This document shows, in pieces, positions 23,476 to 31,951 of a stretch of 64,000 nt of DNA. The notes beneath the pieces were generated by a model that worked only from the letters and a program-made list of their open reading frames with translations, ran no database searches and was not told the DNA's origin. Each line of letters opens with the position of its first letter. Positions within the stretch are counted from its first letter, which is position 1. The position numbers and the translations under genes were made by a program. This DNA comes from Synechococcus sp. CB0101 (GTDB lineage: Bacteria; Cyanobacteriota; Cyanobacteriia; PCC-6307; Cyanobiaceae): assembly GCF_000179235.2 (NCBI RefSeq), contig NZ_CP039373.1:1085860-1149859 (forward strand), written 5' to 3'.

Positions 23476-26037
23476 CTATACAAGAGTGGCAAAATTATTG
23501 GCAGCATTGAAGTTGGCCGCAGCTCCTTGCAGAACGACTGAAGTATCGCCAAACGCGGAAATAGATGTACCGACAGTTACTTTTCCATACAAAAGATCGG
23601 CGCCACTGGCAGAGAAGGTAAATACCCCCGTAGCGACATTGAAGTCTCCCTGGAACAGCAATTTGTCATTATTTGCGATAGGACCACCGTCACCAGCTCC
23701 AAGGTCTCCGCTCGTACGAATATTGGAATCGGTAAGGGCTGGCGCATTTAAAGTGTCTAGCTGGAGCGAATTAAAATCTGTAATCCGATCTACGCCGTTC
23801 CCAAAAGTAACGGAAACCGTTTCAGGGGCTGAAGTAGAACTTGTTGAAGATGTAGAAGAGGAAGATCCCTGAACAAAGCGATCAGAACCTGAACCACCTG
23901 TCAGCAGATCATTGGCTGCGCCAGCAAGAATAGTGTCATTGCCGGCACCACCAACAATCGTGTCATCTGAGTTTCCTGCTACTACATCAACATCGAACCC
24001 AGTGCCAGATGCCGCAGAAATACTTAGCGATCCCTGAAGGTTATTAGCTGCAATGTTGCCCTTAAGATTATCAACGTCAAACCAGACTCCTGACCCTGGA
24101 GAGCCAAACTGACTGAGAGTAAGTGTATTGTTATCTTCAAGATTGACTGTATCAATAGTCAGTGCACCCAAAGCAATATTATCGTAACGAAGCTCTGTAT
24201 TGCCTGCGCCAGTAATTATAGTGTTTATGCCAGCCGCAGGAAAGACGTCGCCAAGGTTTACACGGTTTGAACCATATAGCTCCACCTGCTCAACACTATT
24301 GACCTTATTAAAGTCGGCATGAAAATTGTTTCCTTGGGCTGATCCCGGTGTAAGTGTATCAATCGCCGATGTAAAGACTATCCTATCGGTCCCGTTTCCA
24401 CCGGCAACGGTGGCATCACTTCGCAACTGGACATTGGTAGTAAACACGAATGAGTCATCGTTATCACCACCATCTAGACGATCAGACCCATCAGCGCCAT
24501 TAAGGGTGTCGTTTCCAGAACCACCAACAAGCGTATCGTTGCCGGTGGTACCAACCAAAGAATCAGCGCCACCTCCGCCTGTAAAACTCACTGTGGCACC
24601 AGGACCTGATGCAGAACCGGTCATGATGGCACCTACGGTTCCGTTCACAATGGCCTCCATTCCTGCATTAGCAGTGCCTGCAGAAATCGTTGTTGAGCGG
24701 TCAGCTACACCGGATGAAATGTTGACAGTGGTTCGGTTTGTTGAGCCACCTAATAACAAGTTGATGGTATTTTGGGATATACTGTCAACGTTAATGATGT
24801 CGGCACCTCTACCCGCATAGATTGTGTTGGTTCCTTCCTTGGCGTTAACCGTGTCGACCCCATCACCGCCAGTAATGGTGTCATCTCCAGCACCACCGGT
24901 GATTTGATCAGCATCCGATCCACCTGTAAATGTGGCCTTGTTTGTACCACTAAGTGCTGCTGCCGTTAAGACCACAGAGGCAGTAGAGCCAGAGGCATCT
25001 AATGTGACATCACCGTTATCAACGGCGCTAACGGTAGCCCCAGCTTGAGTAGCAGCAAGAGTTACATTACTGCTACCAACAAGACGTATATCAACAGTTG
25101 AAGCAACGCTGTTGTGTGTGATTTGATCTTCCCCATCACCAGCATCGGTAATGTTGTTAGCACCTTCTCCTGCATTGATCCTATCGCCTCCACTGCCACC
25201 GGCAATTGTGTCATTACCAGCTCCACCATTAATTGAATCAACCAGAGTTGACCCAGTTATTTCATCAGCCTCTGACGAACCGCTTACCTTGATGCCTGTG
25301 CCACGATTAGTATCATCATATGTTGATGCATCTAGCTGCGTGCATGTACTATCAAGCTGTATAAGATAGTTATAAAGCTGCAAATCTGTCGTACGCGTCA
25401 GACCGGCTCTAGTGAAGGAAGAGGTGGTCGCAGGTATTCCAGTGGTTCCTGTGACGGTTATTGGCCCAGTACTATTGCCACCAAATGTGATCTCAAGATT
25501 ATCCGCATCTATGCTGAGCAGGAATGTACGGCTGCTTCCACTGGCGTCAGTCGATGTAGATGAAGATGTCGATTTAGGCGTAGCAGTAGTCGTAGTAGTA
25601 CTCGTAGGCTCAGTACTGGATTTAATATAAACGAGTTCATCTATTTTAGAAGTGGATTGTTGACGCAGCTTCCGAACAGCACCCTTGAATGCCGTAAATA
25701 GAGCTTGCCGCGAAACAGTATTGCTAGTGATTGGAGCCTTGCCTTTGAATGATCCTAGAAACGACACCTCTGTTGTATCGCTGCTAAGATTGGAAGACTG
25801 ACCGTTAGCATCTATTAACCTAATGCTGACGGAATTCCTCTTGCTCTCGTCTAGTCCACCAAGTAGCTTGTTAAATCTCTTCCTGGACAGAGCAAGGAAG
25901 CCATTGCTGGGTTGATTCCTAAGAAGGACGCTTTTGCTTGTTGTCTTAATACGGATATTAGTTGTGCCGTCAATGACCCTAAAGACTTCACCGCCAATCT
26001 CCAGAGAGCCAAATGGTATACGTAAGTACGGCCGCAC
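23476..26037 (-). CDS. RTX-type repeat protein (calcium-binding, probable type I secretion substrate)
   Basis: 853 residues. The N-terminal ~170 residues have no recognised domain. From about residue 260, nonapeptide repeats of the GGxGxDxux type appear: NGGAGNDTIAGGSGGDRINA, TGGAGDDTITGGDGVDTVNA, VGGSGNDTLNGADGSDRLDG and VGGAGNDTILAGAANDLLTG. They bind calcium in RTX proteins. The C-terminus (VVLQGAAANFNAANNFATLV) is glycine-poor and acidic-poor, as in type I secretion signals. There is no signal peptide. No HlyB/HlyD transporter is in the window. Low-complexity S/T runs (STEPTSTTTTTATPKSTSSS) separate domains. It could be an S-layer, swimming-related or adhesive protein. Confidence 0.85.
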   Translation of the reverse strand: MRPYLRIPFGSLEIGGEVFRVIDGTTNIRIKTTSKSVLLRNQPSNGFLALSRKRFNKLLGGLDESKRNSVSIRLIDANGQSSNLSSDTTEVSFLGSFKGKAPITSNTVSRQALFTAFKGAVRKLRQQSTSKIDELVYIKSSTEPTSTTTTTATPKSTSSSTSTDASGSSRTFLLSIDADNLEITFGGNSTGPITVTGTTGIPATTSSFTRAGLTRTTDLQLYNYLIQLDSTCTQLDASTYDDTNRGTGIKVSGSSEADEITGSTLVDSINGGAGNDTIAGGSGGDRINAGEGANNITDAGDGEDQITHNSVASTVDIRLVGSSNVTLAATQAGATVSAVDNGDVTLDASGSTASVVLTAAALSGTNKATFTGGSDADQITGGAGDDTITGGDGVDTVNAKEGTNTIYAGRGADIINVDSISQNTINLLLGGSTNRTTVNISSGVADRSTTISAGTANAGMEAIVNGTVGAIMTGSASGPGATVSFTGGGGADSLVGTTGNDTLVGGSGNDTLNGADGSDRLDGGDNDDSFVFTTNVQLRSDATVAGGNGTDRIVFTSAIDTLTPGSAQGNNFHADFNKVNSVEQVELYGSNRVNLGDVFPAAGINTIITGAGNTELRYDNIALGALTIDTVNLEDNNTLTLSQFGSPGSGVWFDVDNLKGNIAANNLQGSLSISAASGTGFDVDVVAGNSDDTIVGGAGNDTILAGAANDLLTGGSGSDRFVQGSSSSTSSTSSTSAPETVSVTFGNGVDRITDFNSLQLDTLNAPALTDSNIRTSGDLGAGDGGPIANNDKLLFQGDFNVATGVFTFSASGADLLYGKVTVGTSISAFGDTSVVLQGAAANFNAANNFATLV

Positions 26038-26386
26038 GAGAAAGAAGCAATAGATCTCCTTTAGGTGATTATAGCCGATTCTTAGTCCAATGCGTCGTCA
26101 GGTATAAGGGGTTTCTTTTTCTCCTGTGACAGTTCGTCCATGGAACAGCTTCGACGATAGAGTAGGCTGACCAGAGGATCTATGATAGACAAACGCCAAT
26201 AACTACTTGCCGGAGTTTAAATATTGATGAGATCGCTAGAGTAGCGATAATACAAGATGAGAAACTGGACAATCCTCTTCTTTGAATAGCCAATGCAGGT
26301 CGAGTCGCACGGCAGCTTGTTCCAAGCAGTACTCGTTACAAGCAAGTTTAGTTGATGGGTGCCAGTACTACTTACTCTCCTTGGCG
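26038..26386. other. Intergenic; may hold the 3' end of the gene cut by IS3
   Basis: No intact gene. On the minus strand, directly at the IS3 boundary, an open frame of about 55 codons (starting PRRVSSTGTHQLNLLVTSTA, ending in TAA near 26217) is in frame with the truncated gene at 30059 if the element and one CGT copy are removed. The remaining ~180 bp upstream of the RTX gene should contain its promoter, which I cannot pinpoint. Confidence 0.35.
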
Positions 26387-26455
26387 TGGCCCCTAAAAAT
26401 CGGTCCAGGGTGAATGAGAGTCCTCATCCGGCCAGACTGGGCCGGGGACTCCACC

Positions 26456-26708
26456 ATGAAACGAACCCGCCACACACCCGAGCAGATCATCCGCAAGCTC
26501 AAAACGGCTGACCAGTTGCTTGCCCAGGGCCAGACAGTTGCGGACGCCTGCCGAGTTCTCGAGGTCTCCCAGCCCACCTACCACCGCTGGCGGCAGCTCT
26601 ACGGCGGAATGAAGGCAGAAGAGGCCAAACGGCTCAGCCAGCTGGAGAAAGAGAACGCCCGGCTCAAAAGGCTTCTGGCGGAAGCAGAGCTCGACAAGGC
26701 GATGCTCA
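26456..26708 (+). pseudogene. IS3 OrfA, interrupted near its 3' end
   Basis: The helix-turn-helix protein MKRTRHTPEQIIRKLKTADQ ... QSV-type fold is seen up to LDKAML. The coding sequence is cut by IS21 at 26709 and resumes at 29167: joining the two gives LDKAML-KDLAEGNF and a stop at 29190-29192, exactly the usual OrfA ending. The present frame instead reads on into the IS21 end and stops at 26782. Confidence 0.85.
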
Positions 26709-26819
26709 TGTCAGGCGACAGCAAAAACTGGTCCGGCGGCGACACGAAAACTGGTCCACCCTGTGGAGCGAGCCAGGCCTGACGACACGGTGAGCGCAGG
26801 GGCGTCATCTCTGGAGCCG

Positions 26820-28133
26820 ATGGCTGCGGAGATGCCGGTGCAGACCCCTCAGGATGTGGAGGCGATGCAGCGGCTTTCGGCAGCAGGCTGGGGCCGTAGA
26901 CGGATTGCCCGGGAACTGGGCTGTTCGCCGGAGACGGTGCGCAAGTACCTACGGCAGGGTGGCTGGCAGCCCTATGGCAAGCCCTGCCGCACCTCGGTTC
27001 TCGATGGTCAACGGGAGTGGCTGCGGCAGCGATTTCTGGCCCACCGCGGCAATGCCGACGTGCTGCGGCAGGAGTTGGCCAGTGAGAAGGGAATCAAGGT
27101 GAGCCTGCGCACGGTGGAGCGTGCGGTTGAGCCATGGCGGCGTGAGCTGCGCAACGCAGCTGTGGCGACGGTGCGGTTTGAGACGCCACCGGGCCGGCAG
27201 CTGCAGGCGGACTTTGGCCAGTGCGTGGTGCGTATTGGCGGCGAGCGGGTGCGGGTGCACCTGGCGGTGCTCACCTTGGGATACTCCAGGCGACTGTTGG
27301 TGCGGGCGTTCCGCAGCGAGAAGCAGGACCACTGGCTCTCAACCCTGGAGGAGGGGTTCCGGCACTGGGGCGGTGTGCCTCAGGAGGTGCTCGTGGATAA
27401 CGCTCGCGCCCTGGTGAGTCAGCACGATCCGGAACGACAGATCCTGGTGTTTGCCCAGCGGCTTGAGCAGTTCGCCAGCTACTGGGGGTTCAAGCCCCGC
27501 GCCTGCCGGCCGTACCGGGCCAGGACGAAAGGCAAAGACGAACGTGGGGTGGCGTACGTCAAACGCAACGCCATGGCCGGGCGGGAGTTCAGCAGCTGGG
27601 CGGAGCTGGAGGCCCATCTGGTGCGCTGGACCCGTGAGGTCGCTGACCTGAGGGTGCATGGCACCACGGGTGAGGCGCCGCTGGAGCGGTTTATGCGCGC
27701 AGAAGCCCAGGCCTTGCAGCCGCTGGAGGCCAAGCCGTCCTTCTTGGCAGAGCGGGAGCTGGTGCGCGTTGTGCACAGCGACTGCTGCGTGGAAGTGGAA
27801 GCGAACTGGTATTCGGCGCCGCAGGCGCTGATCCGCCAGCGGGTGAGCGTGCTGGTGCGCGATCAACAGGTTCTGATCCGCCATGGCGGCAGGATCGTGG
27901 CTGAGCACAGGCGTCAGCGGCCTGGTAGCCGTAGCCGCCAGGTGATCGACGGCCATTGGGATGGCCTGGTGCCGCAACGGCAGCGGCGCGAGGCGGTGCG
28001 TTCGCTGCGGGACACCAGCGAGCGTTGTGATCAAGAACAGGAGCAAGAGCAGGAGCGGCGCATGGTTCGCAGCTCTGAACTGGCCCGGCCTCTGGCCGTC
28101 TATGCCGAGCTGATCGGTGAGGTAGCGGCATGA
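26820..28133 (+). CDS. istA: IS21 transposase IstA
   Basis: 437 residues from the ATG at 26820; a GTG at 26763 would add 19. An N-terminal helix-turn-helix (MQRLSAAGWGRRRIARELGC) is followed by the DDE integrase core: the first Asp in QLQADFGQCVV, the second in EVLVDNARALV, and the Glu in the downstream KGKDERGVAYVKR region. The C-terminal beta domain contains VEVEANWYSAPQALI. It carries out strand transfer together with IstB. Confidence 0.9.
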   Translation: MAAEMPVQTPQDVEAMQRLSAAGWGRRRIARELGCSPETVRKYLRQGGWQPYGKPCRTSVLDGQREWLRQRFLAHRGNADVLRQELASEKGIKVSLRTVERAVEPWRRELRNAAVATVRFETPPGRQLQADFGQCVVRIGGERVRVHLAVLTLGYSRRLLVRAFRSEKQDHWLSTLEEGFRHWGGVPQEVLVDNARALVSQHDPERQILVFAQRLEQFASYWGFKPRACRPYRARTKGKDERGVAYVKRNAMAGREFSSWAELEAHLVRWTREVADLRVHGTTGEAPLERFMRAEAQALQPLEAKPSFLAERELVRVVHSDCCVEVEANWYSAPQALIRQRVSVLVRDQQVLIRHGGRIVAEHRRQRPGSRSRQVIDGHWDGLVPQRQRREAVRSLRDTSERCDQEQEQEQERRMVRSSELARPLAVYAELIGEVAA

Positions 28134-28993
28134 GCACCAACCCGCGCAACCGATCCACACCCATCACGCCACCGGTGCCGACCGAGGAGCTGGAGGCGAT
28201 GCTTACCCGCCTGCGGCTACCGGCCATCCGCGATCGCCTCGATGCGCTCCTGGAGGAGGCGGCAAGGCGGGAGATGAACCTGCGTGAGGCGCTGACCTGG
28301 CTCTGCACAGCTGAGGTGGCTCGCAAGGACCAGCTGCGGATGGAAATGGCGCTGCGGCTGGCGCGCTTTCCGTATGTGCGGACGCTGGAGGCATTTGATT
28401 TCGAGGCTCAGCCGTCGATCGATCCGGCCCAAATCCGCGAGCTGGCCACCTGCCGTTGGGTGGCCAACGGCGACACCTTGCTACTGCTCGGACCGCCGGG
28501 TGTGGGTAAGACCCACTTGGCCGTGGCACTGGGCCGGGAGGCGGTGCGGCTCGGTCACAGCGTCCAGTACGTCGGTGCGATGGAGCTGATCACAGCCCTG
28601 GCCAAAGCCCAGGCGCAGCACGCCCTGGAAGCAAGGCTGACGCAGTACGCCAAAACCCGGCTGCTGATCATCGATGAGCTCGGCTACCTGCCGCTTGAGC
28701 CGAACGCGGCCTATCTGTTCTTCCAGCTGATCTCCCGCTGCTACCAGCGCGGCAGCGTGTTGATCACCTCCAACCGCCCCGTCATGGAGTGGGGCGAGGT
28801 GTTTGGTGATCAGGTGGTTGCCACGGCAATCCTCGATCGGCTGCTGCACCACAGCCACGTGCTGACGATCCGGGGCGACAGCTACCGGCTCAAAGGGAAA
28901 CGTCGCAGCGGTCTCATCCGCCCGCAGGCGGGCGGTTCCTCCTCACAGGACAGCGCTGGCCTACAGCCACCGCCGCCCAGTGAGGAGGCCTGA
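28130..28993 (+). CDS. istB: IS21 helper ATPase IstB
   Basis: 287 residues; the ATG overlaps the istA stop. AAA+ signatures: Walker A LLLLGPPGVGKTHLAVALGR, Walker B TRLLIIDELGYLPLEP, sensor in VLITSNRPVMEWGEVFGD. The C-terminal ~30 residues are variable. It is a DnaC-like ATPase that selects targets for IstA. Confidence 0.92.
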   Translation: MSTNPRNRSTPITPPVPTEELEAMLTRLRLPAIRDRLDALLEEAARREMNLREALTWLCTAEVARKDQLRMEMALRLARFPYVRTLEAFDFEAQPSIDPAQIRELATCRWVANGDTLLLLGPPGVGKTHLAVALGREAVRLGHSVQYVGAMELITALAKAQAQHALEARLTQYAKTRLLIIDELGYLPLEPNAAYLFFQLISRCYQRGSVLITSNRPVMEWGEVFGDQVVATAILDRLLHHSHVLTIRGDSYRLKGKRRSGLIRPQAGGSSSQDSAGLQPPPPSEEA

Positions 28994-29188
28994 AGGAAAA
29001 CTCGAATCAGGCAGCACAGGTTCCGCAGCCCACAACAACCACGTCACGACACACACCGATGAGGCAACGATCGAAAAGCCAACGGAAGGCCCCCATCAGC
29101 AGACCATCAGCTGGACCAGATTTCGTGTCGCCGGAGGACCAAAAGCGGATGTCGCTTGACAGCTCAAGGACCTCGCTGAGGGAAACTT

Positions 29189-30021
29189 CTGAGCCCGGAG
29201 CGTCGCCGGCGGGCCGTCACAGTCCTGCAGGAGCGTTACCGGGCATCCCAGCGGAGGGTCTGCCGATTGGTGGGCCAGCACCGCAGCAGCCAGCGCCATG
29301 TCGGCAAGGTCGCCGATCTTGAGGAGGCCAAGCTGAGGCATCGTCTCCGCGAAATCGCAGCTGAGCACATCCGCTGGGGCCGGCGCATGGCCCACCGCCT
29401 GTTGCGGCGGGAAGGCTGGACGGTGAACCACAAGCGGGTGCACCGGCTCTGGCGCGAGGAGAACCTGCAGCGGCCCACCCCCGCAAGCAGAAGAGGGCAC
29501 GCCCGGCTGACGGCTCGGTGCGACGTCACCAGGCTGAGCACCCGCACCAGGTCTGGGCGATGGACTTCCAATTCGACGCCACGGCCGATGGCCGGCGGCT
29601 CAAGTTCCTCAACGTGATCGACGAGCACAGCCGTCTCTGCCTGGCCATCCGGGTGGGCAGGCGCTGCAAGTCCAGAGACGTCGTGGCGGTGCTGGAGGAG
29701 CTCACCAGCCTCTACCCAGCCCCAGCGTTCATCCGCAGCGACAACGGGCCCGAATTCATCGCCCACGCCCTCAAGCGCTGGAGCGAGAACAGCGGCACCA
29801 CCACGGCCTACATCGAACCAGGATCACCGTGGCAGAACGGGTTTGCCGAGTCGTTCAACAGCCGGTTCAGGGATGAGTTACTGAACACCGAGCTGTTCAC
29901 CACCGTGAGCGAGGCCCAAACCTTGGCTGATCGCTGGCGCTGGGAGTACAACACCTTGAGGCCGCATTCAGCCCTCCAGGGGCGTACGCCCCTGGAGGCA
30001 GCTCAACCAGCTGCTGCATAA
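29189..30021 (+). pseudogene. IS3 OrfB transposase, frameshifted
   Basis: The first frame reads LSPERRRRAVTVLQERYRAS through HRSSQRHVGKVADLEEAKLR to ENLQRPTPASRRG. The DDE core continues in another frame from 29518: EHPHQVWAMDFQFDATADGR (D), PAFIRSDNGPEFIAHALKRW (D) and GFAESFNSRFRDELLNTE (E). A missing C in the C run at about 29478-29482 explains the shift: restoring it gives RPTP-RKQKRARPADGSVRR HQAEHPHQVW. It is inactive as it stands unless a programmed shift is used there. Confidence 0.85.
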
Positions 30022-30058
30022 CCACCCACTCTCATTGCGCCTGGACCAATGAAGGGGG

Positions 30059-30592
30059 TCACGTCAGGCCAACAAAAGTAAGCCGGCCAAACAAGTATGC
30101 TTTCTCAACCTCAAGAGCACGAATCATCTCTCTTTCACTTTGACTGTAGAAGGAATCACTGGCGAAGGTCCGAGTCTTGATTCTGATAGCACCTTTGAGC
30201 TGAGTAATACGTGAGCTAGAGACACCATTGGAACGAAGCCATTCGATAAAGTTCTTCTCAAAGAGATCAAGATTGAATTCTTTGGGAGCAGATGCAATCG
30301 CAGTTAATACAGCAGCCAAGTCAGCAGCGTGGTCATTGAATAACCTGCGTTGAGCTTGAACGAAAGAACCAACACCTCGAGGATGATGTTCTGGGATCGT
30401 TTGCTGCAGATAATCAAGAGCTTTCTCAGATAGCCCGCTACTGAGCGCCTCAATGGACAGTACGTCAATACTCATAGATTTTAGTCGACTAAAAAGTTCG
30501 TGAAGGGTGATAGGTAGGTAATCAACAGAGACCATGCCTTGCTTGGTCCTGCCACTTGGAGATCTTTTGCAAGCTCCAGTCTTGGAGTGCAA
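30059..30592 (-). pseudogene. Unknown gene truncated at its 3' end by IS3
   Basis: 177 residues. No family is recognised; the stretch GVSSSRITQLKGAIRIKTRT looks helical and basic. The stop codon (TGA at 30061-30059) is supplied by the inverted repeat of the IS3, so the protein lost its natural end. A likely start is the ATG at 30535 (MVSVDYLPITLHELFSRLKS) or the more upstream 30592. It is rich in A and T compared with the core genes. Confidence 0.55.
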
Positions 30593-31951
30593 TGACGATC
30601 AATTACTACACAGCTAAGGCTGTATATGTATTTCAACTGGATGGTCAAAGAGATACTTCCACGCGAGCGTGGCTCCGCCTGTAGCTCAGCTCATTTGAAA
30701 CGCAAAACTCCAACTTCAATCGTGCCTGGATGACAACGGATGCGTCGAGGAGCTGCTGTCACCATCACTGATGACTGTCTCAAATGAACTGGCTTCAGCG
30801 GGTAGATCCTCTTTGAACCATCTAAGTCGGTTTGAACATGCCCGTCGTAACGCGTGTACGTACGAACGGATTTCAACTTGGAGAGGGTCTCATCGCCACC
30901 TCTCCAGGTGTCGCGAGCAAGGGTTGTTTCAGCCGCTGCTGAAGGTGCCTGAAGCCTTCAGTGCTTGGGTACAACCAAACCGTCTGACGAGCTACTCCCA
31001 TTACTGAGCATTCGCAGCCAGACCTTTCTTTTACAAGGCTTCCAGACCTTGGGTTTTAGTGACTTTTCCTTGTCAATACCAAACGAGCAGCATCCTTGCT
31101 GTGATGGTTTCCCCTGTTCACAAGTGGGATCGCCCCTTCCATCCCCCTTTATACGTGTCGGATCTGCCAAACCCGTTGCGCTGGAATGCCCTCTCAGCGT
31201 TTCCCCCTGATACATGTCCTCTTGCGAGACTCATAACCTTGGAGGCCTCCCCTCGTATACATGTCCTACCTCCAAACCCATTGCAATAACAGGGTTCTGA
31301 CGAGACATGTACGCAGCGTTCCTTAGTTGTCCCTCCCTTTTCCTCTGTATACATGTGGGATCGCCCCTTCCATCCCCCCCTCATAGATGTCCTATCTCCG
31401 AACCCATGCCTGAGGAAGGAGCCGTCATCCCTCTGTATAGATGTCGGATCGCTCGCTCCCATTCCTCTTTAGACCTGTCGGATAGCCCAGCCCCTTTCCA
31501 GCAGAAGCCATTTCGAGGCATCACTGGCTGATGCAGCCTGGCATAAGACCGCCTACCCCTTTTTAAGTGCAACCTCGGTAACCGGGCAATCCCAGCATGG
31601 GCTTGTTGGATCGAGGAGATGCTCCCGTTAATAATCCACCCTTGCTTAGAAGCCAGGACGTACCGGGTCAGCAGGTGGAGAGATCCCCCCTGCTAGTCCG
31701 CCATTGCCCAGAGACATCCAGAAGGCTCCACATCGTATTCCTGGCAGTCCCCCCCTACCCCACATCAACAAGACTAAAGCCCCTTAGAGAGCCGTCTAGG
31801 CATGTCTCAGAAGGCTTTTGCCAGGCAAAGCTCTAAGTCACCCAGACTTCAGCACTTGTATCTGCACAGATCGCACTGGACATCTAAGTTCATACTTCAC
31901 GGAAGCAGACATAGCTCTAATGCGCATGCAAGAGAAAGAGAGAGAAATTAT
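30593..31951. other. Gene-poor interval of 1.36 kb in the island
   Basis: Only short unconvincing frames occur on either strand. The middle (31120-31500) is occupied by a degenerate repeat array. The rest, including 31500-31951 downstream of the integrase, shows no recognisable gene, tRNA or terminator. Confidence 0.6.
31120..31500. repeat. Degenerate repeat array (ATACATGTC / GGATC units, about 46-bp spacing)
   Basis: Related units begin at 31151 (ATACGTGTCGGATC), 31210 (ATACATGTCCTCTT), 31257 (ATACATGTCCTACC), 31303 (AGACATGTACG), 31349 (ATACATGTGGGATC), 31383 (ATAGATGTCCTATC), 31437 (ATAGATGTCGGATC) and 31471 (AGACCTGTCGGATA). Steps are 59, 47, 46, 46, 34, 54 and 34 bp. Most are preceded by a C/T-rich run. 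GTGGGATCGCCCCTTCCATC occurs exactly twice (31124 and 31355). No function is known to me. Confidence 0.7.

Larger units (their letters stand above)
26709..29161 (+). mobile_element. IS21-family element with 5-bp target duplication
   Basis: The left end begins TGTCAGGCGACAGC and the right end, reverse-complemented, begins TGTCAAGCGACATC; similarity extends about 50 bp (both contain GGCGACACGAAA and CTGGTCCA). GCTCA flanks both sides (26704-26708 and 29162-29166). It carries istA and istB overlapping by 4 bp. It is inserted in IS3 orfA, so it arrived after the IS3. Confidence 0.9.
26387..30061 (+). mobile_element. IS3-family element, interrupted by an IS21-family element
   Basis: Imperfect terminal inverted repeats: left CCTAAAAATCGGTCCAGGGT (26392-26411), and the right end read backwards gives CATTGGTCCAGGCGCAATGA; both share GGTCCAGG and AATGAGAGT. 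OrfA and orfB are split by the IS21 element at 26709-29161. CGT flanks both sides (26385-26387 and 30062-30064) and may be the 3-bp target duplication, which would put the left end at 26388. The element cut a host gene whose 5' part lies at 30059-30592. Confidence 0.8.

Noticed and set aside
23476-26037. DNA tandem-repeat locus or CRISPR within the RTX gene
   Set aside because: The repetition follows codons for GGxGxDxux nonapeptides in one long open frame, so it is protein-level repetition.
30771-31007. Short plus-strand frames in the gene-poor island interval (also 31597-31836 and 31802-32131)
   Set aside because: No ribosome binding site, no motif, and they overlap the repeat array or the integrase 3' end.
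31120-31500. CRISPR array
   Set aside because: Repeat units are divergent, spacers vary from 34 to 59 bp unit spacing, the core is palindromic only weakly, and no cas genes are present.
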